DNA of 64,000 nucleotides from Novosphingobium huizhouense (GCF_020179475.1 NZ_JAILXZ010000005.1:1-64000); one strand, 5' to 3'; positions 16,974-25,728 are shown, counted from the first letter of the stretch. Program-made: numbers and translations. Notes: a model not told the origin generated them from the sequence alone.

Positions 16974-17369
16974 ATGGCCGACACCCAGAATGACAAAGTC
17001 CTATCCGCAGACCAGCGCGTCGCTACCATCGCGCGGCTCAATGATGCCCTGCGCCAGTCCATCCATAGCCCGGGCGTCAACCAGGTGGTCATGACCGCCG
17101 GGGTCGCCGAGCTCATCGGCGATACCAGCCTGTTCCGCGGGTTCCAGCGCCGCGCCGAACTGCTGCGCACCGTGCGCGACTATGACGCCTTTGGTCCCGA
17201 CGTCGATCCCCATGGCGAGCGTGATTTCGGGCGCTTCGAATTTGCCGGCGAAGCCCTGTACTGGAAGATCGACTATTATGATCGCGCGCTGACCTATGGA
17301 TCGCCCGATCCGACCGATCCCGAAGTCACCACTCGCGTGCTGACGCTGCTTCTCACCCACGAATATTGA
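16974..17369 (+). CDS. DUF3768 family protein
   Basis: A 131-residue acidic protein with the DUF3768 core: RIARLNDALRQ-like start (here IARLNDALRQS), VVMTAGV, then DFGRFEFAGEALYWKIDYYD and a C-terminal TRVLTLLL. These proteins are frequent on alphaproteobacterial plasmids near SSB, ParB-like and DUF genes, with no known function. The start at 16974 has AGGAAG about 9 nt upstream; a much longer frame from 16611 is not credible. A terminator follows 8 nt after the stop. Confidence 0.8.
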   Translation: MADTQNDKVLSADQRVATIARLNDALRQSIHSPGVNQVVMTAGVAELIGDTSLFRGFQRRAELLRTVRDYDAFGPDVDPHGERDFGRFEFAGEALYWKIDYYDRALTYGSPDPTDPEVTTRVLTLLLTHEY

Positions 17370-17377
17370 GCTATCAT

Positions 17378-17405
17378 GGCCCCGACCCTGTCGGGGCCAC
17401 TTTTT
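17378..17405 (+). terminator. Rho-independent terminator after the DUF3768 gene
   Basis: GGCCCCGAC (17378-17386) pairs with GTCGGGGCC (17390-17398) around a CCT loop and is followed by AC and five T residues. The next gene starts 18 nt later. Confidence 0.88.
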
Positions 17406-17422
17406 ACCGAAAGGATTCGCAG

Positions 17423-17716
17423 ATGAGCGAGCCTGTCATCCAAGCCCTCGACCGGCTTTTCGATCTCGCCGCGTCCGATACCGGCCAGGCGCGCCGCGCC
17501 GCGAACTTCCTGCTCGCCTGGTGGAATGCGCAAGACAATGGCGGGTTCGATCTCGCCGACCTGTTCGGCGTCGACCACGCCGTTGCGGCCGACATGGCCG
17601 TCGTGTTCGTCTATCTGGGCGGTCATCACGGCGCGATCTATCCCGACCAGCTCGGCTATGAGGACAAGATCGTCGCACTGGTCCACCAGTGGCGGTTGCG
17701 TGAGCCTGCCGACTGA
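17423..17716 (+). CDS. Small plasmid protein, DUF7673-like
   Basis: A 97-residue acidic protein (RRAANFLLAWWNAQDNGGFDLADLF, then VVFVYLGGHHGAIYPD). The pattern matches small plasmid-borne proteins that accompany DUF3768; DUF7673 is my best family guess. The ATG at 17423 follows GAAAGGA at a good distance. Function unknown; it shares the local theme of short, individually terminated plasmid genes. Confidence 0.65.
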   Translation: MSEPVIQALDRLFDLAASDTGQARRAANFLLAWWNAQDNGGFDLADLFGVDHAVAADMAVVFVYLGGHHGAIYPDQLGYEDKIVALVHQWRLREPAD

Positions 17717-17816
17717 CTAAGGCGTCAGCCACGAGCGCTGATCGCGTCGCGCCAACCGAGCCCGCTGACGTTGCCGCCGGGCTGCGCACAATGTCTCACA
17801 GAGCGATGGTGACGCC

Positions 17817-17844
17817 GGCCATCCCCCTGACCGGGGGGATGGCC
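17817..17844 (+). repeat. Strong inverted repeat upstream of the partition region
   Basis: GGCCATCCCCC (17817-17827) and its exact complement (17834-17844) give an 11-bp stem with a six-base loop. There is no U-tract, so it is not a standard terminator. It lies 4 nt before the first 18-bp palindrome. Confidence 0.75.
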
Positions 17845-17848
17845 GAAA

Positions 17849-17866
17849 AGTCTGCTTGAGCAGACT
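17849..17866. promoter_or_regulatory. 18-bp palindrome, copy 1: candidate parS or partition operator
   Basis: AGTCTGCTTGAGCAGACT has perfect 8-bp arms around TG. The identical 18 bp, extended by AT, recurs at 20105-20122, on the other side of parA-parB. Identical palindromes bracketing a par locus are what a ParB-binding centromere or autoregulatory operator would look like. Confidence 0.6.
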
Positions 17867-18003
17867 ATCGCCGGTGCCGTCTGACGCCCACCGGGTCTTG
17901 CTCCCCGGCACGAGAGGGGAGGCTGCGCGGCGAGAGCGGCCGCGTTTCGCTGCGCGGTGAGGGGACCGACCGGTTTCCCTGGAACATGCCAAGGAGACCC
18001 GCC

Positions 18004-18183
18004 GTGGCCGACTATTTTTCGCGTCATCCAGACCATGCGTTGCTGTTCGCATTCGTCTGCTTCGTCATCACCGTTTACCTGTTCCGTTATGTCGGACCCG
18101 GCATCGGCGGCGGTGGCGACTGGTCGTCGCGCGAGCATTATGAGCGCAACCTGCGCGATGGTCCGCACGACTATGAATCCTGA
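18004..18183 (+). CDS. Small single-pass membrane protein upstream of parA
   Basis: A 59-residue protein with one hydrophobic segment (about residues 12-30) and a glycine-rich, then charged C-terminal tail. GTG at 18004 is chosen since AAGGAG stands 7 nt upstream; the ATG at 17986 precedes that site. Its stop lies just before parA, so it is the first gene of the parA-parB transcript. Function unknown. Confidence 0.6.
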   Translation: MADYFSRHPDHALLFAFVCFVITVYLFRYVGPGIGGGGDWSSREHYERNLRDGPHDYES

Positions 18184-18196
18184 CGGCGCGGCGCCG

Positions 18197-18961
18197 ATGC
18201 GAACGATCGTCGTCAGTCTGCTCAAGGGCGGGGTCGGCAAGACCTTTCTCGCAACGCATCTCGCCTGGTATCTTGCCGAGCGAGATGGCAACCGGGTCGC
18301 GTTTCTCGATCTCGATCCGCAGGGCAGTTCCACCCGTCGGCTTGCGAGCGAGCGGACCGGGTGGTTCGCAGCGGACCTGTTCGATCCCGAGGCGCGGCTC
18401 GACCTGACCGATGCGCCCGGCATCACGGTTTTCGCCGCCGATCCGCGCCTGCAGATGGTCAAGGCCGCCGCGGATGTCCGCGATTTCCTCGGCCGGTTTC
18501 CCGCGCTTGGTGCGCATTTCGATCATATCGTCATCGACACCGGTCCCAAATGGGATGAGCTGACCTTGAGCGCGATGGCGGTGGCCGACGCGGTGATCGC
18601 GCCGGTTCAGGTCGCCGAGGATTCGATCGAGTGCGCCAAGATGCTGCTTACCGCGCTCAAAAAAGCGGAAGGGGCAAGAGGCGGGCGCAAGGTCGATTTT
18701 CTCGGGCTGTTGCCCTCGATGGTCAATCCGTTCGACCGGCGCGAAATGGACAATGCGGTCAAGCTCGCCCGCGCCGTCGGCGAGAAACTGATGTTTCCCG
18801 CCTTCATCAAGGCGCGACCGACCTACAAGCATTCGGCCGAACAGCATCATCCGGTCTGGCGCGAAACCGGCAGCGGCGCGAAAGCGGCCGCTGACGAAAT
18901 CCGACCGATCCTGGCCGAAATCGTTCGCCGGATGGATCACCGTCGCCTGAGTGCGGCGTGA
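18197..18961 (+). CDS. parA: ParA-family partition ATPase
   Basis: A 254-residue P-loop ATPase with the deviant Walker A KGGVGKT at residues 10-16, FLDLDPQGSS as Walker A', and HIVIDTGP as Walker B. It should drive plasmid segregation together with ParB by ATP-dependent DNA binding. There is no N-terminal helix-turn-helix, so it belongs to the short, type Ib-like class, in which ParB is usually the autoregulator. ATG 18173, overlapping the preceding stop, is an alternative start giving eight more residues. Overlaps parB by one base or ends in GTGATG with it. Confidence 0.92.
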   Translation: MRTIVVSLLKGGVGKTFLATHLAWYLAERDGNRVAFLDLDPQGSSTRRLASERTGWFAADLFDPEARLDLTDAPGITVFAADPRLQMVKAAADVRDFLGRFPALGAHFDHIVIDTGPKWDELTLSAMAVADAVIAPVQVAEDSIECAKMLLTALKKAEGARGGRKVDFLGLLPSMVNPFDRREMDNAVKLARAVGEKLMFPAFIKARPTYKHSAEQHHPVWRETGSGAKAAADEIRPILAEIVRRMDHRRLSAA

Positions 18962-19896
18962 TGGGCAAGTTCGATCAGCGCGCCGAAGAGTTTGGACTGC
19001 TTGTCGGTCTCCACGACAGCGCGCGGCGCGTCGAGGATCTGCCGCTCGACTGGATCATCGCCGACCCCGAAAATCCGCGGCGCGTGTTCGACGAGACGGA
19101 GCTCAAGGATCTTGCCGCTTCGATCGCGGCGCGCGGCGTGCTGCAGCCGATCATCGTCGCCCCGAAAAATGGTGACGGGCTTCATGTCATCCGCGTCGGC
19201 GAGCGGCGCTTTCGGGCATCGCGCCTTGCCGGGCGCGAGACAATTCCAGCGATCGTGATGGCGGTGGTGAACCGGGCCGATACGCTCGCCGATCAGATCG
19301 TCGAGAATGATCAGCGCGCGGGCCTCACCCCGCATGATCTGGCGACCGGGATCGAACGGATGCTCGCCGCCGGCGTCACCCAGGCGGAGATCGCCCGCGC
19401 GCTAGGCCGGTCTAAGCAGTTCGTATCGCTCTATGCCGCCTGTGCCGACATGGCGCCATGGTTGCGGGCGGCGATCGATCAGATGCCGATCCGGTTGCTC
19501 TACGACCTCCACCGCACCGCCCGAACCCACGGCGACGCGGTGCGCGCCTATGTCGAGCGGCTTGGCGATGAGAGCGTGACCCTGGCCGAGGGCGGCCGGT
19601 TTATCGCGGGGCTCAAGGCATCCGAGGCTCTGCCTGATACAGGGTTGCGTGACGTGCCTGCCTTGTCGAATGGGCAGGACACCGAGCGCGCTGCGCCAAG
19701 CAGGCCGGTTCGTGCCGGTGCAGGCCTGCGGTCGATGTTCGGCGCGGAGGTGTCTTTGGAGCCCCAGCCCCTTGATGCGGTTCGGGTGACCCTGGACGGG
19801 CGGACAGGACGTTTGATCCTGCCCGAGCGGGTTCGGGTGGTGTTCGACGACGGCGAGGAGATCGAAGCGCCCGTTGCCGATATCGTTATGGGGTAA
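18961..19896 (+). CDS. parB: ParB-family partition protein
   Basis: A 311-residue protein. The N-terminal CTPase/nuclease-fold domain shows NPRRVFDETELKDLAASIAARGVLQPIIV and the GERRFRASR box (residues 80-88). The central HTH domain reads GVTQAEIARALGRSKQFVSLYAA. The C-terminal 100 residues vary. It binds centromere sites and spreads on DNA, and is the likely ligand of the 18-bp palindromes flanking the locus. GTG at 18958 is the overlapping alternative start. A perfect terminator follows about 80 nt after the stop. Confidence 0.9.
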   Translation: MGKFDQRAEEFGLLVGLHDSARRVEDLPLDWIIADPENPRRVFDETELKDLAASIAARGVLQPIIVAPKNGDGLHVIRVGERRFRASRLAGRETIPAIVMAVVNRADTLADQIVENDQRAGLTPHDLATGIERMLAAGVTQAEIARALGRSKQFVSLYAACADMAPWLRAAIDQMPIRLLYDLHRTARTHGDAVRAYVERLGDESVTLAEGGRFIAGLKASEALPDTGLRDVPALSNGQDTERAAPSRPVRAGAGLRSMFGAEVSLEPQPLDAVRVTLDGRTGRLILPERVRVVFDDGEEIEAPVADIVMG

Positions 19897-19973
19897 ACCG
19901 TCGTCCGGGCGGGGCGCTCACACATTCACCCCTCACTCCGCGTAGAAACGATCGAGTTTTTCAGACAATTTTG

Positions 19974-20016
19974 ACAGCCGCGCCCCTTCTTCAGGGGCGC
20001 GGCTGTCTTCATTTTC
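19974..20016 (+). terminator. Rho-independent terminator after parB
   Basis: A perfect 13-bp stem (ACAGCCGCGCCCC at 19974-19986 with 19994-20006) and a seven-base loop, followed by CTTCATTTTC. Confidence 0.88.
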
Positions 20017-20193
20017 TCGGATCGTACGGGTTGGATGGCTCAGAAATATTCTGCTTTTCTGTATATGTCAGGTCGGGTGAGAGGTCTGGCTAGAGGACGG
20101 GCGGAGTCTGCTTGAGCAGACTATAAGATGAGTGGTTTTAGGTGAGGGCCGGATAGGCTTGGCGCCGTCATTGTTAAACAATAGCACTGGGGT
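20007..20193. other. Intergenic region with palindromes, candidate oriT
   Basis: The DNA between the parB terminator and the MobC-like gene is AT-richer than its surroundings and carries the second 18-bp palindrome (20105-20122) and a small inverted repeat ATTGTT-A-AACAAT (20170-20182). Relaxase genes of this type are normally transcribed away from their origin of transfer, so oriT is expected here. I cannot identify a nic site by eye. Confidence 0.4.
20105..20122. promoter_or_regulatory. 18-bp palindrome, copy 2
   Basis: Identical to 17849-17866 (AGTCTGCTTGAGCAGACT). It lies between parB and the mobilisation genes, about 72 bp before the GTG start of the MobC-like gene. Confidence 0.6.
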
Positions 20194-20730
20194 GTGGCGT
20201 TTTTTGGCCTCCGTCTGCCCGATGATCTCGCGGCGCGCTTCGATGCTAGGGCGACTGCCGCCGGCGGTCGCTCAGCGCTCCTGCGCAAGCTGATTGACGA
20301 TGCGCTTGAGGAGGGCACGGGTGCGCCGTGCGAGACGGCTTCGCCTCGGACCCGCACGACTGACCGGCTGCAGCTTCGGCTCATGCGCGAGGATATTGAG
20401 AGGCTCGATGCGGCCGCCGATGCGCGCGGGCTCAAACGGACCGAATGGCTCGTAATGCTTTTGCGTCGGCGGCTTCATACGCATCCGCTTCCGCCGCGCG
20501 CCGACCGGGTACAGATCGCGCAGTCCTGGCGCGAGCTCAACCGGATCGGCATCAATCTCAACCAGGCGGTCCATGCCCTTCATGCCTCGACCATGGTAGA
20601 TTCCCGTCTCGACCTGGCGCGTGAGGCCGCGCGGGTGGCATCCTTTCGCGACGAGGTAGGCGACCAGCTGCGCGCGCTTGGCCGCGCGCTAAAAGGTGAC
20701 CTGAGCTATTGGGATACGCCCGATGACTGA
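20194..20730 (+). CDS. mobC: MobC-like relaxosome accessory protein
   Basis: A 178-residue protein. The N-terminal 40 residues (FFGLRLPDDLAARFDARA) look like a ribbon-helix-helix DNA-binding start; residues about 115-135 contain WRELNRIGINLNQAVHALH, the signature of MobC-type mobilisation proteins that open DNA at oriT for the relaxase. It overlaps the relaxase gene by 8 nt, which supports this pairing. The start is GTG at 20194 with a weak GGGG site. Moderately sure of family, less of exact mechanism. Confidence 0.75.
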   Translation: MAFFGLRLPDDLAARFDARATAAGGRSALLRKLIDDALEEGTGAPCETASPRTRTTDRLQLRLMREDIERLDAAADARGLKRTEWLVMLLRRRLHTHPLPPRADRVQIAQSWRELNRIGINLNQAVHALHASTMVDSRLDLAREAARVASFRDEVGDQLRALGRALKGDLSYWDTPDD

Positions 20731-21856
20731 CGATGATGACGGCGTCCTGCCGCTCCCCAGTCTGATGGAAGCCTGGCGACCGCCGACCGGGGGCAAGCGT
20801 AGCCTGCGCGGGGGGACGCTGCGGATCCGTTCTGGCGGTGGCAAGGGCAGGGGCGGAATTGCCGCTGCGCCGATGTTGTCGCCGGCCGATGCGCGCGCCA
20901 AGCTTGAGCGGATCGTGCGCAAGGCGCCCGAGGTCATGGTCAAGATCTCGGGCAAGCAGCGTGGAGCCAGGCACCTCGCCGAACATTTTGGCTATATATC
21001 GCGGCATGGGAAACTCGAGGTTCGCAGCAGCGAAGGCGAGATCATCACCGACGAAAAGCGCCTGAAGGCGATCGCGGCCGATTGGGACATGCTCGATCAG
21101 GCGATGAACCTTCATGGCAAGGCGCGACCGACCTCGATGTCGATGGTGTTGTCGATGCCCGGCGGTACGACCGATGCCGCGACCATCCATGATGCCGTCC
21201 AGGCGTTCGCGCGCGCCGAGTTCGAAGGGCAGTTCAGCTATATGGTGGCGCTCCACACCGACACCGCTAACCCCCATGTCCATCTGACCGTCGCGACCCA
21301 GGGTGCGGATGGGGCGCGGTTCAATCCGCGCAAGGCCGACCTTCATCATTGGCGCGAAAGCTTCGCCCATGAATTGCGCCAGCGCGGTATCGCCGCCGAA
21401 GCGACGCCGCGCCGCGCGCGCGGCCATGTCCAGAAGCGGGTGCGCTCGCCGGCGCACCATCTGGAGGCACGGACAGCGGGGCAGGGGAGGGATTTGGATC
21501 TCAACCGGCTGATCGAAGAGCGCGCGCAGGCGTTCGCACGATCACAGAACCCGGAGCGGCGTGTGGAGGACGTGTTGGCGCTCGGCCGTCAGAAGCAGAT
21601 CCGGGGGGCTTACGCAGAGGCCGCGGCAGCGCTGGCGGCGACCGGAAAGGACGAAGATCGCGTGCTGGCCGAAGATATCGCGGGGTTCGTGGCCGATATG
21701 CCGGCGGCGGTGTCGCGGCGGTTGGAGCGGGCGAGGGAGATTATGATCGCCGATCGGAGTTCGGTGGCAGCGGACAGCCGCAGCCGCAAGTCAGATGCTT
21801 TGCCCTCGGCTGAGTCGGACAAAGATCAACGCAAGCCCCCTGATCGCGAGCGCTAA
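20723..21856 (+). CDS. Relaxase / mobilisation nuclease, MOBP (VirD2-like)
   Basis: A 377-residue protein with the three-histidine metal motif HTDTANPHVHL (His178, His185, His187) of VirD2/MOBP relaxases. A likely catalytic tyrosine is Tyr91 in HFGYISRHGK. It should nick oriT, stay bound to the 5' end and pilot the strand to the VirD4 coupling protein. The arginine- and lysine-rich C-terminus could carry the secretion signal. It is short compared with VirD2 (about 450 residues). The start at 20723 overlaps the MobC-like gene. Confidence 0.88.
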   Translation: MTDDDDGVLPLPSLMEAWRPPTGGKRSLRGGTLRIRSGGGKGRGGIAAAPMLSPADARAKLERIVRKAPEVMVKISGKQRGARHLAEHFGYISRHGKLEVRSSEGEIITDEKRLKAIAADWDMLDQAMNLHGKARPTSMSMVLSMPGGTTDAATIHDAVQAFARAEFEGQFSYMVALHTDTANPHVHLTVATQGADGARFNPRKADLHHWRESFAHELRQRGIAAEATPRRARGHVQKRVRSPAHHLEARTAGQGRDLDLNRLIEERAQAFARSQNPERRVEDVLALGRQKQIRGAYAEAAAALAATGKDEDRVLAEDIAGFVADMPAAVSRRLERAREIMIADRSSVAADSRSRKSDALPSAESDKDQRKPPDRER

Positions 21857-21887
21857 AGACGTGGATAAGTTGGGGTAGGGGCGGACT

Positions 21888-23654
21888 TCAGTTAAAGCGC
21901 AGTCCGAATAGCCCGCCGGTTTCGGTCGCGTCGGTCAGCTTGGTGTCGAGGACGTAGGCACTAACATCAAAGCCGTCACGAAAGCCGTCCTTCGGCAAAG
22001 CATCCGAATTCATCGTGACGATGTATTGGAATCCGACTGCGGCAGCATGATCGGCGCCGAGCTGCAACGCTTTGGCCACCTGCCGTTCGTCGACCCCGTC
22101 AAACAGATGACTGTCGTGAACCAAGAAACCCGGCCCCATGCCCCGGCGGGCGGTCAGTTCGGCCAGCATGAGATCGAAGCAGAATATCTGCATGTTGGTG
22201 ATGCCCTTGCTGCGCTGGGCATCGATACGAATATCGACCTGGGGACCGTTGGGCGTGGCGCTGACCGTCAGGCTCCCGGCTTTTTCGTAAAGCGCGTTGG
22301 ACAGATCCTCGAACACGAGGATCGCTTCCTCGATGATGCTCTGACGCTCGTGATGATCGTCCTGAAGCGTCTTCAGGAGCCGGGCGCGCTCAATGTCGAG
22401 TTCGGCTTTCGTGCTTTCGATCTGTTCCGCCGTCGTGAGGCGTTGTCTCAGTCCCTCGGCGTCCGCCTCCGCGCGACCGGCTTCCTGCTGGAGCGCTGCG
22501 TAATGTTCCAACGCGCCGCCGGATTGGAGGATGCCCATCAGCTGCCGACGACGCCCATCAAGCGTTTCGCGCGCACGATCGCGCGTGCGGATACGATATT
22601 CCGCAGCCTGGACCTCGGACGTCAGATGCGATCGCCGATTTTGCACGATCGCCTGGTGAAACTCTTCCACTTCCTCGAAGCGGCGACCGACCGATCCCGG
22701 CAGTACGACACCGGCTTCGCGATAGAGGCGGTCTAGGCTGGTCGTCGCGGGCGGAAGCTCGCTGTCGATCGCCGCGCGCAGCTGTATGACCAGTTCCCGA
22801 TCAGCGGTATTGTCGTCGCTGAGTGTCGAAATCTCTCGCGTGATCTGCGAAGCCTCCTGCTCCATCCCCGAATATTCGGGAACGACATTGAAGGTGTTGA
22901 GTTGCTCGCGCATCCTTCTGGCACGGGCTTCGGCGATCGTCATGCGGGTCCGGAGATCAGCCGCCGTGCCGAAATAACGGCCGAGACTGCCGTCCTTCGC
23001 CGCCTTGCGCAACTCCGCCATCGCGCGCTCTCGCGTGCGGACCTCCTGAAACTGTTGCGGCACGCTCGCGTCGAGGCCCAAGAGATAACTGATCGCTACC
23101 TGCTGATCCCAAGCCTGCTGCATCGAGGATTGCTGTGTGGGCGACACGAACCCGCCGCTATTCTGCCGTCGCACGAAATAGGAGAATAGAGATCGAAAGC
23201 TCGGCCGAAAGCGGCCGTTTGCTTCGTCGTCCACATCCGGGTTCAGGCGGAAAAGCAGCGCGCCCAATGCGGCGCGCCAATTTTCGTTGCTGATGACCAG
23301 ATCGCCGGTCTTGGCTTCGAGAGACGGGGCGATCGGCCAATCGGATGTGTCACCCTGCAATCGGATGCGGGACGGCTTGGTGCCGGATCGCGCGACATCG
23401 ACGAGCGTCGGTCCGATATCGACGCGGGCCTCGAAGCTGAAGCCTGCCAGTTCATCGGAGCGGAAAATGCTGTCCTTGTCGGCATTGGCGCCGAACAGGA
23501 AGTGGATCAGCTCGACAAAGCTGGTTTTGCCGGCGCCGTTGCGGGACTGCCGATCGGTCGCCCCATCGCTCTTGTCGGCGAGCAAGATGTTCAACCCGGG
23601 CCGGAAGGCCAAGCTCTTGAAGCTCGGAAGGTCGCTGGAAATGCCGTGAATCAT
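21888..23654 (-). CDS. ABC-3C system ATPase with DUF2326 domain
   Basis: A 588-residue SMC/RecF-like ATPase: Walker A NGAGKTS near residue 40 at the end of a RecF-like first strand, a long coiled coil (about 220-430) and a C-terminal DUF2326 domain carrying the FLVHDSHLFDGVDERQ segment (Walker B-like and following loop). DUF2326 ATPases are the shared component of ABC-three-component (ABC-3C) conflict systems, in which a small middle component and an effector-like protein complete the operon. Both are present directly upstream with 4-nt overlaps. Predicted role: sensing foreign or damaged DNA and activating the effector. Confidence 0.85.
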   Translation of the reverse strand: MIHGISSDLPSFKSLAFRPGLNILLADKSDGATDRQSRNGAGKTSFVELIHFLFGANADKDSIFRSDELAGFSFEARVDIGPTLVDVARSGTKPSRIRLQGDTSDWPIAPSLEAKTGDLVISNENWRAALGALLFRLNPDVDDEANGRFRPSFRSLFSYFVRRQNSGGFVSPTQQSSMQQAWDQQVAISYLLGLDASVPQQFQEVRTRERAMAELRKAAKDGSLGRYFGTAADLRTRMTIAEARARRMREQLNTFNVVPEYSGMEQEASQITREISTLSDDNTADRELVIQLRAAIDSELPPATTSLDRLYREAGVVLPGSVGRRFEEVEEFHQAIVQNRRSHLTSEVQAAEYRIRTRDRARETLDGRRRQLMGILQSGGALEHYAALQQEAGRAEADAEGLRQRLTTAEQIESTKAELDIERARLLKTLQDDHHERQSIIEEAILVFEDLSNALYEKAGSLTVSATPNGPQVDIRIDAQRSKGITNMQIFCFDLMLAELTARRGMGPGFLVHDSHLFDGVDERQVAKALQLGADHAAAVGFQYIVTMNSDALPKDGFRDGFDVSAYVLDTKLTDATETGGLFGLRFN

Positions 23655-23896
23655 GAAACGGCCTTCTGGACCAGACCACGATCGAACTGCACGGCCTTCA
23701 CGATAAACAGCAGGTCGAGCGCCAGCACGAACCAGTCATAATTGATCGGTGCAGATACCGCCCGATCGCTGCGAGAAATGCGTATCTCATCCCAGAGACG
23801 CGAGACGGTCATCGGCTCGCGCAGGCAGCTGAGCACGTCGGCACCAACCGCCAGGAGCGCCCGATCGGGCCGGATATGTTTGGTCGGTAGAATCAT
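23651..23896 (-). CDS. ABC-3C system middle component (MC6-like)
   Basis: An 81-residue protein beginning MILPTKHIRPDRALLAVGADVL and continuing into a WDEIR...YDWFVLALDLLFIVKAV segment. This layout matches the middle component 6 group of ABC-3C systems, winged-helix-like adaptors between the ATPase and the effector. It overlaps its partners on both sides by 4 nt, so all three are almost certainly co-translated. Confidence 0.8.
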   Translation of the reverse strand: MILPTKHIRPDRALLAVGADVLSCLREPMTVSRLWDEIRISRSDRAVSAPINYDWFVLALDLLFIVKAVQFDRGLVQKAVS

Positions 23897-24801
23897 ATCG
23901 CGTCGATTCGAATCGCGTCCTCAAAGATGTCACAACGTTCAAAAAAGTAGGAAAGCACAGCGAGCACCGCGCCTTGGCGCGCTGGTTCTCCGGTCATACC
24001 CCCCGCGAAAGCTTGAAGCTCGCCGAAGATATCGTCCGGTGATAGCCCTACCGCCTTCAGGGCCTGATAGCGCACCCGGAACGCTTGTGCGATCTCTTCC
24101 CCGAGGTCGGGATCAGGCCAGCCGGCAAAAAAGGCTTCGACCAACTGCTCCCGGCGGCGGCCTTGCCGCAGCAGCCCGGCTGCGTCCTGGGAGAGGGCAT
24201 TGCGTTCGAGCTTTGCCGCCGAGGGCGCCACCAGCGATGGTTCCGCGTCCGGTTCCTGCCGTTGAATTGCCAGCAGCACCGACCGCAACGCCTCGAAATC
24301 GAGCTTCTCCAGCACACGGCCCGATGGAACGGCGCCAAAGAGATCTTCGAGCTGGTGGAGCGCGAGCGACATGGCGATCAGCCGCAATTCCGCTTCGCCG
24401 CAGACGGCCAAGGCGACGTTCGGATTCGCGGCGTTGAGCGCGGCGAGTTTCTTGACGGCCTCGGCCGGGAGGCCGCGAATGTCGTTATGGACAAACTCCC
24501 ACCGCAGCATTTTTGTCGTCCAATGGACGAGCGCGCCTGCGAAATCTTCATCGACCTTGGCAAGGAGGGGTTCGAGTTTCATTGCATCGGGCGCATAGCA
24601 TTGGAACACGGTGCCATCGCTGGCCCGGAAGCCATCGCATTTCAGGTCGCCTTTCGGGCCGTAAGGACGGACGGGTTGGAAATCGCCCGGAAAGGCATGC
24701 GCCATGATACGGGCGAATAGGGTCTCGAACGCCTTGCCGCGCTCGCGCAGAAAGGCGTTCTCGAACTTGAGCCCATAGGCAAAGCGTTGCGTGTCGTCCA
24801 A
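23893..24801 (-). CDS. ABC-3C system effector-like protein (CTD10-type)
   Basis: A 302-residue protein. The N-terminal 100 residues contain FETLFARIM and GPKGDLKCDGF...TVFQCYAPD, a restriction-endonuclease-like pattern (G-D-x-K-x-D-G followed by a Q-rich strand) seen in ABC-3C effectors. The C-terminal region, helical, corresponds to the domain named CTD10 that couples to the ATPase module. Predicted to cleave DNA when triggered. The start is TTG at 24801 just after GGGGGA; an ATG 5 nt upstream is in another frame. First gene of the operon; TTGCTT-17 bp-TTATGG upstream may be its promoter. Confidence 0.75.
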   Translation of the reverse strand: MDDTQRFAYGLKFENAFLRERGKAFETLFARIMAHAFPGDFQPVRPYGPKGDLKCDGFRASDGTVFQCYAPDAMKLEPLLAKVDEDFAGALVHWTTKMLRWEFVHNDIRGLPAEAVKKLAALNAANPNVALAVCGEAELRLIAMSLALHQLEDLFGAVPSGRVLEKLDFEALRSVLLAIQRQEPDAEPSLVAPSAAKLERNALSQDAAGLLRQGRRREQLVEAFFAGWPDPDLGEEIAQAFRVRYQALKAVGLSPDDIFGELQAFAGGMTGEPARQGAVLAVLSYFFERCDIFEDAIRIDAI

Positions 24802-24894
24802 TTCATCCCCCGAACTTGACCACCATAACCTTTGGCAGAATCAGCAAGCAAATCTATTAATTTAGGCCCATCGTCGGGCGATGAGCGACGCACT

Positions 24895-25728
24895 CTACTC
24901 CGGCAGGTCGGCTTCGCGCAGAGCGCGCATAACCTCGCGAAACACGCCTTCGAATGGCGGAAGATCACTCATTTGTTGCTGCAGCCGCCCTGTCCAGAGC
25001 GTGCCTAAACGCTTTTCCTTGGCGGCGATCGCAGCGGTCACGCCAGCGGGCGTGCGTTCCCGAAGAGCGAGCTTCTTGGTGAACTCGGCGAGGTGTTCCG
25101 CCGGTCGGATGTCACGCTCCTCAAGCAGATTCCAAAGGTCGTAGAGATCGCGCGGCTCGGTGCGCGCCCTGTCCGACAGAGCCGCCAGCTTTTCGACGAA
25201 TATCTCCGCCAGGCTATAGGCGAGCACCGTCGGGCCTTCCGGCAAATCGGCAAATTCCTCGAAGGTCCGCAGGATCGGACGCTCGGCCAGCGGAAAGCAG
25301 AACACCTCGTTGATCGTGACATCGACTTTCACGTCGCTGCGCGCGGGTAGGGGGCCCTTGTAACTCAGATAGAAGGTGTGGGTGTTTTGATGGCCATGCC
25401 TGTCCGGCCGGTCATAGGCCATGTTGATCCCCGACGCCGCCTCGACGATCGCAAAGATCTCATTCAGGCCGGAGAGGATCGCGTCCAGTTCGATCGGCTT
25501 GATCAGCGAAAAATCGAGATCCTCTGAGAAGCGGTAATTCTCGAACCAGCAGCGGCGCAAGGCCGTCCCGCCCTTGAAGGCGAGAAATTCGCGCAAAGGA
25601 TGCTGAGCCAGACCGGTCAGGAACCAGGCCAGGCAATAGTCGCGTTCGATCACCGCCTCGGGCACGCGGCGGCCGCGCGGCTTGAGAAGGCCGTTGGCGA
25701 TACGGGAGAGATCGCGCTGCGGAATCAT
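24895..25728 (-). CDS. abiEii: AbiEii-type nucleotidyltransferase toxin
   Basis: A 277-residue protein with FKGGTALRRCW (Gly53-Gly54) and FSEDLDFSL (Asp70, Asp72), the nucleotidyltransferase motifs of AbiEii/MenT-like toxins, and further motifs around DVTINE and the RDLYDLWNLL helix. In type IV toxin-antitoxin or AbiE phage-abortive systems this protein arrests growth. The start at 25728 is preferred over 25785: GGAG is 6 nt upstream and the ATG overlaps the antitoxin stop as TGATG. Confidence 0.9.
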   Translation of the reverse strand: MIPQRDLSRIANGLLKPRGRRVPEAVIERDYCLAWFLTGLAQHPLREFLAFKGGTALRRCWFENYRFSEDLDFSLIKPIELDAILSGLNEIFAIVEAASGINMAYDRPDRHGHQNTHTFYLSYKGPLPARSDVKVDVTINEVFCFPLAERPILRTFEEFADLPEGPTVLAYSLAEIFVEKLAALSDRARTEPRDLYDLWNLLEERDIRPAEHLAEFTKKLALRERTPAGVTAAIAAKEKRLGTLWTGRLQQQMSDLPPFEGVFREVMRALREADLPE

